Origin: Bacteroidales bacterium | GTDB taxonomy: Bacteria; Bacteroidota; Bacteroidia; Bacteroidales; UBA3824 | Length of the DNA stretch: 64,000 nucleotides | Assembly: GCA_017541145.1 (NCBI GenBank) | Contig: JAFXZT010000076.1 | Coordinates: 1 to 64,000, forward strand | Direction of reading: 5' to 3' | Part shown: piece after piece, positions 46,719 to 56,734 of the stretch | Layout: every line of letters begins with the position of its first letter | Position numbering within the stretch: the first letter of the stretch is position 1 | Notes under the pieces: model-generated | Seen by the model: only the letters and a program-made list of their open reading frames with translations | Database searches by the model: none | Told to the model about the DNA's origin: nothing | Translations under genes and position numbers: made by a program

Positions 46719-47348
46719 ATGAAAAAATTAACTTATGCCTTTATGGCATGCGCTCTTGCGGCATCTACTTTGTTTAGTTCTTGCCACAAAGATGATGATG
46801 ATGATGAAGAATCAGATCTTTCAGTTTTGAAAGCTACAGTTGTTGATGGTGAATTCTCAACTTCTCTTGCAGCTTTTTATTCGTCAAAATCATCTGAAAA
46901 TACCGGAACAACAAAACTCGGAGAAATATTTTCATCAACAGATGGTTCTACAACAATTGCAGGTACTGCTAATGGAATGCAATTGGCAATCACAATCAAA
47001 GGTACAACTGCCGGAACATATAAACTTTCTTTAAATGGTAAAGAAGCTGTTACTAATACTTTGATTAATCTTTTAAGCGGTAAATCAGTAACTGAATCTA
47101 TTAAAGATGCTGTTGATGTTCAAACAGATGCAATGATTATTTACAGAAAATCAGGTGAAGTAGAAGGTGGTAGTAATTATTGGTTTTCTACCGAAGCAAC
47201 TGTAACATTTGACAATACATTTGTTCTTTATGCTACAGGAACATTCTCTGCTAATATGACTAATAAAGCAGGCGATACTTTCACACTCTCTAATGGTAGC
47301 TACAAAGTATTCGGAAAACCGGTTACAAATACAACAAACCAAAAATAA
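46719..47348 (+). CDS. Hypothetical lipoprotein
   Basis: 209 residues with a lipoprotein signal (LAASTLFSSC, lipobox FSSC near residue 22) followed by an aspartate-rich spacer (HKDDDDDEES), common in exported Bacteroidota lipoproteins. The body is beta-rich and Thr/Ser-rich (TTIAGTANGMQLAITIKGTT), resembling small Bacteroidota surface lipoproteins of unknown role. Monocistronic, with a consensus promoter and a terminator. Confidence 0.75.
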   Translation: MKKLTYAFMACALAASTLFSSCHKDDDDDEESDLSVLKATVVDGEFSTSLAAFYSSKSSENTGTTKLGEIFSSTDGSTTIAGTANGMQLAITIKGTTAGTYKLSLNGKEAVTNTLINLLSGKSVTESIKDAVDVQTDAMIIYRKSGEVEGGSNYWFSTEATVTFDNTFVLYATGTFSANMTNKAGDTFTLSNGSYKVFGKPVTNTTNQK

Positions 47349-47365
47349 TAAAAACATCTATATCT

Positions 47366-47404
47366 AAAAAAACGCGGCTGAAAAATTTCAACCGCGTTTT
47401 TTTT
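47366..47404. terminator. Bidirectional terminator between lipoprotein and comF genes
   Basis: ACGCGG (47372) pairs with CCGCGT (47392); the stem extends through GGCTGAAAAATTTCAACC and is flanked by A- and T-runs. Confidence 0.85.
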
Positions 47405-48131
47405 ATGCTTTTGCCAATGCAAATATGCTGACTTTGCAATTCGGCAGATGTTTTTTTAGTAATGATGCGCAAACTCTCATTGTAGAACCGGTTGTAAAAA
47501 CATCGTCTACAATTAGAAAATGTTTGTTTTCGATGTCTTGAGTTTCGATGTTTTTTGCAAATCCAAAAGCTTGTCTGGAATTGTTCAGACGCTGTTTTTT
47601 GTCCATTTTGGTTTGCGATTTTGTATTTATTACTTTTTCCAAAATTCCTTCACGAATCGGAATTTTCAAAATCTCCGACAAACCGACTGCAATTCGTTCG
47701 GCTTGATTGAAACCACGCTTTTTCTGTTTTTTGGGGTGCATCGGAACAGGTATGATAAAGTCAACGTCAGAAAAACGATTGTAACGTTTCAACTGGTAAC
47801 CCGCTATCCTACCGAGTTTTAAACCAAGTTCCGGATGATTGTAATATTTGATATTGTGCAATATTTGCTGTGTGTTCTCCCCTTTTTGAAATCGCAAAAA
47901 TGCGCATCCGTATTCTATCCTACAATCTTGATTGTCAAGCAATTCGGTGATAACATTTTCGTCGTTTTTGTAGAAATCCACACGACTGAGATCGGCTAAA
48001 CATTCTGAACATATCAAATCCTCTGTTTCGGATTTAATATGTTTGCCGCAACTAAGACAAACTTTTGGACTTATGATATCCAAAAGATCGTCTTTGATGT
48101 TTTTTAATATGCGAATTATTGAGAATACCAT
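47403..48131 (-). CDS. ComF family phosphoribosyltransferase-like protein
   Basis: 242 residues from ATG 48131, which follows the upstream stop after one base, so it is co-translated with the acyltransferase. An N-terminal zinc site (CLSCGKHIKS...LICSECL) is followed by a type-I phosphoribosyltransferase fold with the PRPP motif LIVDDVFTTGSTM near the C-terminus. ComF is needed for DNA uptake in some naturally competent bacteria; its role here is unknown. A longer frame (48245) would run into the upstream gene and is not favoured. Confidence 0.88.
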   Translation of the reverse strand: MVFSIIRILKNIKDDLLDIISPKVCLSCGKHIKSETEDLICSECLADLSRVDFYKNDENVITELLDNQDCRIEYGCAFLRFQKGENTQQILHNIKYYNHPELGLKLGRIAGYQLKRYNRFSDVDFIIPVPMHPKKQKKRGFNQAERIAVGLSEILKIPIREGILEKVINTKSQTKMDKKQRLNNSRQAFGFAKNIETQDIENKHFLIVDDVFTTGSTMRVCASLLKKHLPNCKVSIFALAKA

Positions 48132-48132
48132 T

Positions 48133-49053
48133 TTACAAATTACTGTAAAAATCACGAACAATTTCGCCTTTTTCGTTTTTATAATTTTTCCAACGCTTGT
48201 GAGACCACAACCAAATTTCCGGCTGTTTTCTGATAGCTTCCTCAAGCAATGTCATATATCGCTGAGTAATTTCACCGGGCTGACATTCAGAGGGTTTGTC
48301 TGTAATTAAGGTAAAATATTGACGGTAATAACCGCGTTTTATTCTTTGTGACCACATGAAAACTACCGGCAAATCCAAAAGTTTGGCGTAAATTTCAGTT
48401 CCCGGAAGGCAAGCGGTTTTTATTCCCAAAAAGTCAGCCCAAATGGAACGTTTCATATTAGTAGAATTTTGGTCGCCCGCCATGCAAAAACCTACAGGAT
48501 ATTTTTCACGCAACGAAAATGCAAATCTTGTTTTGTCGATTGCGCAAAGATGTGTACCGCGCGATTCTCTACATTTTTCGGTAAATTTGTTGATAAACGG
48601 ATTCTTGAGCGGCTTGAAAAATGCTACAAAATGATGCTGATATTCATATAATGCAGTTTGTGTAGGCCATTCCCAATTGCCCTGATGCCCCAAAGCAACT
48701 ATCATGGATTTACCTTCTTTGTAAAATTTTTCAAATAATGACTTGTCGTCGTAAACAAGATGTTTTTGAAGTTTATTTGCCGGATATGTGTATCCTTTGA
48801 AACTTTCGAGCATGACATCGACCATAAAACTATAATATTTTTTCTTAATTTGGTCGCGCTCTTTTTTTGATTTTTCGGGAAAACATCTTTCCAAATTTCG
48901 GTCTACTACTTTTACTCTGTATCGGAAAACCCTGAAAAACAGAAATGAAAGGATATCAGATTGTAAATAAAGCAACCAAAATGGTGTAATTCTAAATCCA
49001 AAAATCACACACCTATACAAAAGGTAACAGATGTACTGAAAAAATCGTTTCAT
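48133..49053 (-). CDS. Lysophospholipid / lipid A (HtrB-type) acyltransferase
   Basis: 306 residues. A short N-terminal hydrophobic segment is followed by the LpxL/HtrB acyltransferase fold. The catalytic HX4E motif is HQGNWEW; further conserved blocks include FCMAGDQNSTNMKRSIWADF and GTEIYAKLLDLPVVFMWSQR. Probably adds a secondary acyl chain to lipid A at the inner membrane. Operon with comF (1-base gap) and 49063 upstream (9-base gap). Confidence 0.88.
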   Translation of the reverse strand: MKRFFQYICYLLYRCVIFGFRITPFWLLYLQSDILSFLFFRVFRYRVKVVDRNLERCFPEKSKKERDQIKKKYYSFMVDVMLESFKGYTYPANKLQKHLVYDDKSLFEKFYKEGKSMIVALGHQGNWEWPTQTALYEYQHHFVAFFKPLKNPFINKFTEKCRESRGTHLCAIDKTRFAFSLREKYPVGFCMAGDQNSTNMKRSIWADFLGIKTACLPGTEIYAKLLDLPVVFMWSQRIKRGYYRQYFTLITDKPSECQPGEITQRYMTLLEEAIRKQPEIWLWSHKRWKNYKNEKGEIVRDFYSNL

Positions 49054-49062
49054 TTATTAATT

Positions 49063-49827
49063 TTATTTGTTATATTCTGAAAACAACTGCTTGATTATCA
49101 ACACTAATTCATAATCGTTTCGATGCAAAATAAAATCACGATCAAGATTGAAATGTTGCATAAAATTTTGCGATTCTTCGATAGTTAATCCCGTAATATC
49201 TGAAATTATTGTAGGATTATATTTTTCGTAAGCCTCTTTGTTGAGTTCGTCCTGACGTTTTGATTCTTTGATTTTTGCTATTGCTTTTCTACGTTTAACA
49301 TCGAAAGGTAATGAAAATCCGCCACCACGGGCAGCTGTAGCAAGTTGTTGCAACTCGTTGGTACTTATCAGATTTTTTTTCCAATTTTCTATTTGTTTAA
49401 CATAATACGGTTCTTCGGCAACCTCAATTTGTTCGTAATCATAAAGAAAAGATTTCCAACGTTCACTATAAACATTTACGGTTTCGTGTTCGTAAACCTT
49501 TGGTTTTAAGGTGATTAATCCGAAATTAACAGAATTACCATCCTCGTCGTTGATATTAACACCTTGCAACGAAAATCCCGTAGTCTCAAAACCGAGACAA
49601 GAGATCTTTACGGTGTCGGTTTTCAACATCAAAATACGAAAATATCCCGCCGAATCGCTGATGCAAGCAGCGCGTTTGTTAATATTTATAAGTTGAGCAA
49701 ACGGCACGGGATTGGAATTAGGGTCCACAAGACATCCGCGTACCTCATAAACTTGTAATTGAGAAAAAACATCGCTAACTGTCGCAATTACAAGTAATAA
49801 CGTTGTAATAAATTTTATTTTGAACAC
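49063..49827 (-). CDS. Secreted protein with carboxypeptidase-like regulatory domain
   Basis: 254 residues; signal peptide KFITTLLLVIATVSDVFSQ. A CarboxypepD_reg-like beta-sandwich (about 25-110: VRGCLVDPNSNPVPFAQLIN, CISDSAGYFRI, VKISCLGFE) is followed by a helical charged region. It ends in NLDRDFILHRNDYELVLII. Such proteins are common in the Bacteroidota envelope; function unknown. First gene of the unit with the acyltransferase and comF. Confidence 0.8.
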   Translation of the reverse strand: MFKIKFITTLLLVIATVSDVFSQLQVYEVRGCLVDPNSNPVPFAQLININKRAACISDSAGYFRILMLKTDTVKISCLGFETTGFSLQGVNINDEDGNSVNFGLITLKPKVYEHETVNVYSERWKSFLYDYEQIEVAEEPYYVKQIENWKKNLISTNELQQLATAARGGGFSLPFDVKRRKAIAKIKESKRQDELNKEAYEKYNPTIISDITGLTIEESQNFMQHFNLDRDFILHRNDYELVLIIKQLFSEYNK

Positions 49828-50169
49828 TTTTACAAAAATTTATGCAAATGTAGAAAATAAATCAAGTAGAGAAAAGTTTTTAGCGATGTTTAACACAAAA
49901 TCTTCTAAAATTTGCACATAATAAATAAGTGTATAATTAAAGATTTTTTTTAACAATTTTTATTTTTACAAAAAAAAACTTAAAAACTTTCGGGATTCAA
50001 AATTAATAACTACATTTGAATTTTGAAATACAAGACACAATTTATAGTATAGAATTAAATTAACCGGCTTTTTTCTTAACATAAAGAAGTATACCGGGGA
50101 AATTAATTAAGTAAGGCTCAAACAATTGAGCAACAAGATGTTAAAGTAAAAAAGAAACTTAACAAAACT
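49828..50169 (+). other. Leader/promoter region of the clpC-like gene
   Basis: 342 bases. A TACATTTG element near 50010-50017 would give a leader of about 140 bases. In it, GGCTCAA/TTGAGC (about 50116-50134) forms a small hairpin just before the gene. I saw no ORF that could supply the missing N-domain of ClpC and no CtsR/HrcA-type operator. Confidence 0.4.
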
Positions 50170-52341
50170 ATGTTTAAACGAAAAGATAATGAATACAATG
50201 CTGACTTAGAGCGTTTCGAGTATATGCCCAAAGATATGGCAGAAATTCCTGACGACGAGGAAGATGACGACGATTACGATTCTAATCAGCAAAGTGGCAA
50301 CAAGTCAAACCCAAAAAGTTCCGGCTCGGAAACTCCTGTGCTTGATAATTTCGGCACCGACCTCACAAAGGCAGCGGAGGAAAACCGTCTGGATCCGATA
50401 GTGGGACGCGGCAAAGAAATTGAGCGTTTGGTACAAATTCTCAGTCGCCGCAAAAAAAACAATCCGGTACTGATTGGCGAACCGGGCGTTGGCAAATCAG
50501 CTATAGTAGAAGGACTTGCATTAAGAATTATTCAGCATAAAGTATCACGTGTGCTTTACGGCAAAAGGATTATTGCCCTTGATTTGGCGGCGATTGTGGC
50601 CGGTACAAAGTACAGAGGACAATTTGAGGAACGTGTGAAATCGATTCTCAGCGAACTCTCAAGAAACAAGGATGTAATTTTGTTTATCGACGAAATCCAT
50701 ACAATCGTTGGTGCCGGCGGTGCAAGCGGTTCGCTCGATGCAAGTAATATGTTGAAACCGGCTTTGGCACGTGGTGAAATTCAATGTATTGGCGCTACAA
50801 CTCTTGATGAATATCGTCAATATATTGAAAAAGACGGCGCTTTGGAACGTAGATTTCAAAAGATTATCGTAGAGCCAACTTCGGTGGAAGAATCTATCGA
50901 AATTCTCAACAATATAAAAGATAAATACGAAAGTCATCACAATGTAACTTTCACTCCTGAAGCGATTACCGCGTGTGTAAAACTTACAGACCGATATATC
51001 AGCGACCGTTGTCTGCCGGACAAAGCTATTGATGCGTTGGACGAAGCAGGTTCAAGAGTTCATATCTCAAAAATTAAAGTTCCGCAAAGGATTGACGAAC
51101 TCGAAAAACAAATTGAGGCAACTCGCGAAGATAAGGTAAAAGCTGTAAAAAGTCAGAATTTTGAACTCGCAGCATCGTTCCGCGACAAAGAAGGCGAATT
51201 GTTGAAACTTCTTGATTCTGAAAAAGATAAATGGGAAAAAGATCTCAGCAAAAAGCGCGAAACTGTTGATGAAAACAATGTAGAAGAGGTAGTGGCGATG
51301 ATGACCGGCGTACCTGTTACAAGAATTGCTCAGGCTGAAGGTCAACGCCTTAAAAAGATGTTTGACGAACTTCAGGGCAAAGTAATTGGTCAGGACACTG
51401 CTATCGAAAAAATTGTAAAAGCAATCCAAAGAAACCGCGCAGGTCTCAAAGATCCAAACAAACCAATCGGAACTTTTATATTCCTCGGTCCAACCGGAGT
51501 CGGTAAAACTCAGTTAGCCAAGATTTTAGCTGAATATTTGTTTGACTCCAAAGATGCCCTCGTCAGAATAGACATGAGTGAATACATGGAGAAATTCTCA
51601 GTAACAAGATTGGTTGGTGCGCCTCCGGGTTACGTAGGATACGAAGAAGGCGGTCAACTTACTGAAAAAGTGAGAAGAAAACCGTATTCAGTGGTACTTT
51701 TGGACGAAATCGAAAAAGCGCATCCGGATGTTTTCAATATCTTGTTGCAGGTTTTGGACGAAGGACGCCTTACAGATTCTTTGGGTAGAAAAGTTGACTT
51801 CAAGAATACAATTTTGATAATGACTTCAAATATCGGAGCCCGTGATATTCAAAATTACGGTCACGGTGTAGGTTTCGGAACTGAGGATAATACCGACGAA
51901 AACAACAAGTCAATTATCGAAAAAGCATTGAAGAAAGCATTTTCACCGGAATTTCTCAACCGTATCGATGATATAATTTTGTTCAACAGTCTGACACGCG
52001 AAAATATTCATCAAATCATTGATATTGAGCTTAAAGGATTGTTCCAACGCGTTAAGGATTTGGATTATACACTTACTCTTACCGACAAAGCTAAAGACTT
52101 TATCGCAGAGAAAGGTTTTGATCCGAAATTTGGTGCAAGACCATTGAAACGCGCTATTCAAAAATATCTCGAAGACGAAATGGCAGGCGTAATTATCGAT
52201 TCTGAAATTAAAGCCGGCGATGAAATTGTGGCTGATATCAACGAAAAAGGTGATAAAATCGACATCAAAATTATCACCAAAGAGCAATCTGAAGAACCAA
52301 AAGATTCTAAGAATCAAAACGATAGTATTGCTGAAAATTAA
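50170..52341 (+). CDS. ClpC-like AAA+ unfoldase lacking the Clp N-domain
   Basis: 723 residues, against about 820-850 for ClpC. Both AAA modules are complete: first Walker [12 protein letters not shown] (about 101-111) with [15 protein letters not shown]; second [10 protein letters not shown] with [17 protein letters not shown] short ClpC-type middle domain ([20 protein letters not shown]) lies between them. A VGF tripeptide in the second module ([11 protein letters not shown]) is the ClpP-docking loop. Instead of the double-helical N-domain there is an acidic, Ser/Asn-rich stretch of about 57 residues ([20 protein letters not shown]), so adaptor binding should differ. Confidence 0.9.
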   Translation: MFKRKDNEYNADLERFEYMPKDMAEIPDDEEDDDDYDSNQQSGNKSNPKSSGSETPVLDNFGTDLTKAAEENRLDPIVGRGKEIERLVQILSRRKKNNPVLIGEPGVGKSAIVEGLALRIIQHKVSRVLYGKRIIALDLAAIVAGTKYRGQFEERVKSILSELSRNKDVILFIDEIHTIVGAGGASGSLDASNMLKPALARGEIQCIGATTLDEYRQYIEKDGALERRFQKIIVEPTSVEESIEILNNIKDKYESHHNVTFTPEAITACVKLTDRYISDRCLPDKAIDALDEAGSRVHISKIKVPQRIDELEKQIEATREDKVKAVKSQNFELAASFRDKEGELLKLLDSEKDKWEKDLSKKRETVDENNVEEVVAMMTGVPVTRIAQAEGQRLKKMFDELQGKVIGQDTAIEKIVKAIQRNRAGLKDPNKPIGTFIFLGPTGVGKTQLAKILAEYLFDSKDALVRIDMSEYMEKFSVTRLVGAPPGYVGYEEGGQLTEKVRRKPYSVVLLDEIEKAHPDVFNILLQVLDEGRLTDSLGRKVDFKNTILIMTSNIGARDIQNYGHGVGFGTEDNTDENNKSIIEKALKKAFSPEFLNRIDDIILFNSLTRENIHQIIDIELKGLFQRVKDLDYTLTLTDKAKDFIAEKGFDPKFGARPLKRAIQKYLEDEMAGVIIDSEIKAGDEIVADINEKGDKIDIKIITKEQSEEPKDSKNQNDSIAEN

Positions 52342-52356
52342 AATACATTCTATAAA

Positions 52357-52397
52357 CAGAAACCAAAATTTCTATTGTTTTGGTTTCTGTTTTTTTT
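52357..52397 (+). terminator. Intrinsic terminator after the clpC-like gene
   Basis: CAGAAACCAAAA and TTTTGGTTTCTG around a 9-base loop, followed by T8. Confidence 0.92.
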
Positions 52398-52428
52398 ATT
52401 ACAAATAACTTTACAAAATAACAACATC

Positions 52429-52776
52429 ATGACTAAATTAACGGATTTAACCTATCTGAACGAAATAACAAACGGCGATAATGAAACCAAAAAACAATTA
52501 ATCGCGATGTTTTTCTCTCAAATGCAACAAACTTCTATTGATTTACAAAACGCATTGAAAGACAACGATTTAAACTTACTGTCAAAAACCGCTCACACCG
52601 CAAAATCGTCACTGAAAGTTATGGGCATAAATTCAATTGCCGAAAAAATGGAAAATTTACAGAATTTTGCCGCTAAAGGTGAAAATCAAAATCAATATAA
52701 GTATTTGGTTGACATGTTTTTACAAAATATTACCGCCGCAATTTCTGAACTTAAAGAAGAAATGGAAAAGTTGTAA
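52429..52776 (+). CDS. Hpt (histidine phosphotransfer) domain protein
   Basis: 115 residues, a stand-alone four-helix Hpt module. The phospho-accepting histidine is in LSKTAHTAKSSLKVMG (His56). It would relay phosphate between a hybrid kinase and a response regulator; neither is adjacent. ATG 52429 is chosen because the longer frame reads through the preceding terminator. Confidence 0.87.
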   Translation: MTKLTDLTYLNEITNGDNETKKQLIAMFFSQMQQTSIDLQNALKDNDLNLLSKTAHTAKSSLKVMGINSIAEKMENLQNFAAKGENQNQYKYLVDMFLQNITAAISELKEEMEKL

Positions 52777-52876
52777 CAAAAAGTGTATTTTTCATGATAA
52801 TTTGCACAGCTTTTGTACTGCAATTTTTGGGAATAAAATACGATACTAAAAAATAACCTTTCAAAAATAAATTATT

Positions 52877-53353
52877 ATGAAAAATACAAATTTAAAATAC
52901 TTAATCTGTTTTATTGTATTACTCTGTTTTTCAGGACTTTCTTGTACTGATGAAGAAAGCGAAGATATTTCAGCAAACCTCATTGGCACATGGGAAAGTA
53001 CAAAAATTATTGAAAACAAAACAACAGAAGAAACCGATAAATACAAACTGACTTTTACAAATAACAAAGCTGTTTTTCAAGACTTTCAAGAAAAAATTAA
53101 AATGGAAGCAAATTGGTCGTTGGTCGGTCAAAACTTGCAATTATCAGGAAGTTACGAAGAAAATATTCTTGACGAAACTATCTACAACAGCAGAACAATA
53201 TCTTATCATGTTCAAAAAATAAATTCTTCGCAAATGATACTCGATGTAATCAGCGATAAAGAAGTTTACACCATCGGCGGAACAAATCAAACCAATGAAA
53301 ATAATTATGAGAAAGGAGATTACAGAATTTATTTTAACAAAATTTCAAAATAA
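52877..53353 (+). CDS. Lipocalin-like hypothetical lipoprotein
   Basis: 158 residues with a lipoprotein signal (CFIVLLCFSGLSC, lipobox at about residue 24). It continues LIGTWESTKIIENKTTEETD; the LxGTWxxxx opening and alternating strands match the lipocalin-like families of Bacteroidota. Ligand unknown. It converges with the GH18 gene. Confidence 0.72.
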   Translation: MKNTNLKYLICFIVLLCFSGLSCTDEESEDISANLIGTWESTKIIENKTTEETDKYKLTFTNNKAVFQDFQEKIKMEANWSLVGQNLQLSGSYEENILDETIYNSRTISYHVQKINSSQMILDVISDKEVYTIGGTNQTNENNYEKGDYRIYFNKISK

Positions 53354-53391
53354 AATCGAAATCCCCCAAACAAAATAACAACCTCGAAAAA

Positions 53392-54588
53392 CTAAAAACC
53401 GGGCATTCCGTAATCTACATATTGTTTTTTCACGCTTTTTACCTGATGCTTAATTGCATTAGCAAGTCGGAATCTGTCATCAGAAAAATACTCCCAATAC
53501 ATAATTCCGCCCAAATCGTGAAGATAAACATAATCTACCTTGCGAGCCACAGAGCGTTCATCCTCGTATGAAACAAAGATTTTTTCGTCCTTATTATAAA
53601 GTGTAGGCGCCATAGCTTTCGGATCCCAATAGCGGATATATTTTCCGGAATGAAGCAACGAAGTAATCTTGTTGAATGAAATTGAGCCGATACCTTTGGC
53701 AGGTTGAAACAAACCTTTGTTAACAGGTCCGGCATCTTTCCACTGACGACCATAAAAAGCGGCACCAAGTATAATTTTTTCACGCGGAATACCACAATTG
53801 ATATAATTAGAAATTACTTTGTTGACAGAATGACCTTTTGGCTGAAACAACGATGCATAAAGATTGGTATGATGACCGGTATAATTGTTCCACTGTCCAT
53901 AAAAATCGTATGTCATAATATAAAAATAGTCAACAAAAGGCTCAATTTTTCGCGGCTCAGTAAAAGTAAGATAAAGATCAAAAGCACCTGCCGCAATGGT
54001 AAGAATATATTTTTTACCGTCTTTTTTTTGCGCCTCGTTGAATGCAGCACGCAATTCTTTTATCAAAGCGGTAAAATTCACACGGTCGGTGTCGCGAGTA
54101 TCCTTATTCATTCCCGGAAATTCCCAGTCGACATCGATACCGTCCAAATCATAATACCGCACGAAACGAACTGCATCGTCAACGAACACAGCACGTTGCT
54201 CAGGATTGACAGCCATAGCGGAAAAATCTTTAGAAGTACCGTAACCGCCAACCGAAACAAGCACACGCATTTCCGGATATCTGCGTTTTAGTTTTCGAGC
54301 AATCATAAAATTTTCAGCATCACCCGGATGGATAAGCCCCATGTGTGAATTATTGAGTTTTGTAAAAGCAAAATTTACAATATCAACACCGTCAAGATTA
54401 AGAGAATTGATATCAAGTTTACGATTTCCGATATGTAAATAAGCAGAAACCAAAGGTTTAGGTAACGGCTTAAAAGTGCCTGTAGGTAAAGAATTAAGTT
54501 CTACCTGATCTTTGGAATTTGCCATACAACCCACCATTAAGCCCAAAACAGATAATAATATAAAAAAGTGTCTTCCTTGAAAAAACAT
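53392..54588 (-). CDS. Glycoside hydrolase family 18 lipoprotein
   Basis: 398 residues. Lipoprotein signal with lipobox Cys near residue 21 (VLGLMVGCMAN). The TIM-barrel has the GH18 catalytic signature DLDGIDVDWEFP (DxxDxDxE, catalytic Glu156), with SVGGYG before it and YFYIMTYDFYGQW after it. Expected to cut beta-1,4 bonds in chitin-like or glycoprotein N-glycan substrates (chitinase or endo-beta-N-acetylglucosaminidase type). No polysaccharide-utilisation genes (SusC/D) are nearby, so the substrate is open. Confidence 0.93.
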   Translation of the reverse strand: MFFQGRHFFILLSVLGLMVGCMANSKDQVELNSLPTGTFKPLPKPLVSAYLHIGNRKLDINSLNLDGVDIVNFAFTKLNNSHMGLIHPGDAENFMIARKLKRRYPEMRVLVSVGGYGTSKDFSAMAVNPEQRAVFVDDAVRFVRYYDLDGIDVDWEFPGMNKDTRDTDRVNFTALIKELRAAFNEAQKKDGKKYILTIAAGAFDLYLTFTEPRKIEPFVDYFYIMTYDFYGQWNNYTGHHTNLYASLFQPKGHSVNKVISNYINCGIPREKIILGAAFYGRQWKDAGPVNKGLFQPAKGIGSISFNKITSLLHSGKYIRYWDPKAMAPTLYNKDEKIFVSYEDERSVARKVDYVYLHDLGGIMYWEYFSDDRFRLANAIKHQVKSVKKQYVDYGMPGF

Positions 54589-54838
54589 TTTTGATTTTTT
54601 AATTGAAAAATTTTAGGCTGCAAAGATATAAAAATATTTTCATTGAAAAATCCAACAGTTAAAACGATATTTTTGTTAAAATAATAAAACCAACAAAATC
54701 AATGAGTTAACTCTTTTAACAATAAAATAACTTCAAAAACGTAAAAAAAATTTCATATAAGATTTGGAAAATCCAATAAAAGTCCGTAATATTGCAGTCC
54801 GAAAATTAAAAGATTATAACGTAATAAAAAATAAACCC

Positions 54839-55186
54839 ATGGAATTATTAAAAGTAGTTGAAGAACAATACTCATTGAAGAGAGTATGGCCAGATTTCAA
54901 CAGCGGCGACACAGTAACAGTAAGTTACAAAATCAAAGAAGGTAACAAAGAAAGAATTCAGCAATTCAAAGGCGTAGTTATCCAGAAGAAAGGAGCCGGT
55001 ATCAGTGCAACATTTACAGTAAGAAAAATGTCCGGCAATATTGGCGTAGAAAGAATTTTCCCTGTTGAATCTCCATTTATCAGCAATATCGAGATCAATA
55101 AGAAAGGTAGCGTACGCAGAGCAAGAATTTTCTACGTAAGAGAACTTACCGGAAAGAAAGCTCGTATCAAAGAAAAAAGAATGTAA
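54839..55186 (+). CDS. rplS: 50S ribosomal protein L19
   Basis: 115 residues. Start chosen at ATG 54839 ([20 protein letters not shown]); the frame is open back to 54764, but the extra part is not L19. Family features: [72 protein letters not shown]. Located at the subunit interface. Monocistronic here with its own terminator; the usual neighbours trmD and rimM are absent. Confidence 0.97.
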   Translation: MELLKVVEEQYSLKRVWPDFNSGDTVTVSYKIKEGNKERIQQFKGVVIQKKGAGISATFTVRKMSGNIGVERIFPVESPFISNIEINKKGSVRRARIFYVRELTGKKARIKEKRM

Positions 55187-55213
55187 TTTCTTTAGAAAGT
55201 TTACAATACAAAG

Positions 55214-55248
55214 AATCCTCAAACCCAAACGTTTGGGGATTTTTTTTT
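55214..55248 (+). terminator. Intrinsic terminator after rplS
   Basis: AATCCTCAAACCC pairs with GTTTGGGGATT (one bulge), followed by T8-9. Confidence 0.85.
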
Positions 55249-55346
55249 AATCGTGAAATAAATTTGAAAATTTGCTGCTAAAATTTTGCTAATCTAAAAC
55301 TAAAAAGCTAATTTTGCACCCGAATTAAGAAAAACATATTATAAAA

Positions 55347-56045
55347 ATGGCAAACACAGAAATAAACGAACCTCAAGAAGATCAATTAGAAAACGTTGAA
55401 AATCAGTTAGGTAGAACAGAACAATATATCGAAAACAACAAAGAAAAATTGTTTACTATTCTCGCTGTAATTGTTTTGTTGATAGTAGCTGTAATGGCTT
55501 ACTTCAAATATTTTAAAGCTCCAAAAGAGGAAAGAGCAGCTGCCGAAATGTTTATGGCAGAACAAAATCTCGAAAAAGACTCGTTTAAGCTCGCTCTCAA
55601 CGGCGACGCAAACTATCCCGGTTTCTTGAAAATTATCGACAATTACGGTAGCACAAAAGCCGGCAACAATGCTCATTATTATGCAGCTGTTTGTTATCTC
55701 CATATCGGAGAATTTGACAAGGCTATCGAGATGTTGAAAGGTTTCTCAAGCAGCGATCCTACCATCGAACCTCTTTCTATCGGTCTTATGGGCGATGCTT
55801 ACTCTGAAAAAGGTAACAACGACGAAGCAGTTTCTTACTACAAAAAAGCTGCTGACAAGGCTGCTAAAAACGATTTTATAGCTCCTTATATCTTGCAGAA
55901 ACTTGCTAATACTTACGAGATTCAGCAGAAATATCAAGACGCTCTCAACATCTACGAAAAAATCAAAACAGAATACCCGCTTTCAAGAGAAGGTGCATTG
56001 GCTGAAAAATACATCCAAGCTATGAAAATAAAATTAGGAAAGTAA
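55347..56045 (+). CDS. Membrane-anchored TPR protein (YfgM-like)
   Basis: 232 residues: a cytoplasmic head with Gln/Asn-rich sequence, one membrane helix (LFTILAVIVLLIVAVMAYF, about 34-53), then TPR repeats outside (HYYAAVCYLHIGEFDKAIEM, GDAYSEKGNNDEAVSYYKKA, LANTYEIQQKYQDALNIYEK). The topology is that of YfgM-type proteins, which act near the Sec translocon or envelope; here this is only by analogy. The unit ends at the hairpin at 56066. Confidence 0.85.
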   Translation: MANTEINEPQEDQLENVENQLGRTEQYIENNKEKLFTILAVIVLLIVAVMAYFKYFKAPKEERAAAEMFMAEQNLEKDSFKLALNGDANYPGFLKIIDNYGSTKAGNNAHYYAAVCYLHIGEFDKAIEMLKGFSSSDPTIEPLSIGLMGDAYSEKGNNDEAVSYYKKAADKAAKNDFIAPYILQKLANTYEIQQKYQDALNIYEKIKTEYPLSREGALAEKYIQAMKIKLGK

Positions 56046-56065
56046 ATTCTGTAATGAAAATAAAT

Positions 56066-56105
56066 AAAAAAGGGAAATTGGTGATTAACCGATTTCCCTT
56101 TTTTG
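56066..56105. terminator. Bidirectional terminator
   Basis: AGGGAAAT and ATTTCCCT, extended inward by GGT/ACC, flanked by A6 and T6. Confidence 0.85.
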
Positions 56106-56126
56106 TTTTTAACATCAATACTTAAC

Positions 56127-56363
56127 CTATTTCGACCTAACAAACTGCCCCTCCGGCATCTCTCCTATTTCGTCGTCATCAAACATCCACGCAAGATATT
56201 CTTCTTTTATTGACTGATAAATATATTCCGCAGATTGCTTTCTAAGGTTAGAATTTTCGTTATTAAGTTCTTGATAAATATTACTTTGCAACAAAAACGC
56301 ATCCAAAGTCTGTTCAGAAATATTGAATTCGTCCTGTAACATCTGTGCAATTAAAATTTGCAT
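56127..56363 (-). CDS. Hypothetical 78-residue protein
   Basis: Starts MQILIAQMLQDEFNISEQTL and is helical and acidic, ending FDDDEIGEMPEGQFVRSK. No signal or membrane part. Probably the first surviving gene of the small mobile-element relic that continues to 57344; family not recognised. Confidence 0.45.
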   Translation of the reverse strand: MQILIAQMLQDEFNISEQTLDAFLLQSNIYQELNNENSNLRKQSAEYIYQSIKEEYLAWMFDDDEIGEMPEGQFVRSK

Positions 56364-56537
56364 AATATTTTAATAGATATATGAAATTTGTAGGATTTTT
56401 TGTTTTAACTTTGCAGTGTCCAATAAGGATAAAAGGTGTTCAAACTTCGAGTCATTATGACATGAGCCACTGAATACCTTATTTATTTTCCCTGTATTTT
56501 GGGTAAAAATTTTCTTTTGACTTATACCAAATACACT

Positions 56538-56642
56538 CTAATTCTGCGGGTTATCCGTGTTGTCGTTCTCTGCGCCTGAATGTCTTTCTTGCGCTCTATA
56601 AGATTCCGATACTTGACGTTTGATGTCCTCAAGTGCTTGCAT
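56538..56642 (-). CDS. Short ORF (34 residues) in the mobile-element relic
   Basis: Reads MQALEDIKRQVSESYRAQER..., charged and helical, ending DNPQN. It lies in a 370-base stretch that otherwise holds only a plus-strand promoter-like sequence (56406-56423). Coding status is uncertain; it could be the N-terminal remnant of a longer phage gene. Confidence 0.3.
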   Translation of the reverse strand: MQALEDIKRQVSESYRAQERHSGAENDNTDNPQN

Positions 56643-56710
56643 ATGATACCTTTTGATACTTTATTATAGGCTGCACAAGTACAAAATGTAGATAATGGTT
56701 GATTTGGGTA

Positions 56711-56724
56711 AAACCGCTTATTTT
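56711..56724. repeat. 14-bp direct repeat, possible att remnant (left)
   Basis: AAACCGCTTATTTT, identical to 57356-57369. The pair encloses the integrase relic; the right copy overlaps the tRNA-Pro terminator hairpin. Confidence 0.45.
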
Positions 56725-56734
56725 TAATGGTGTA

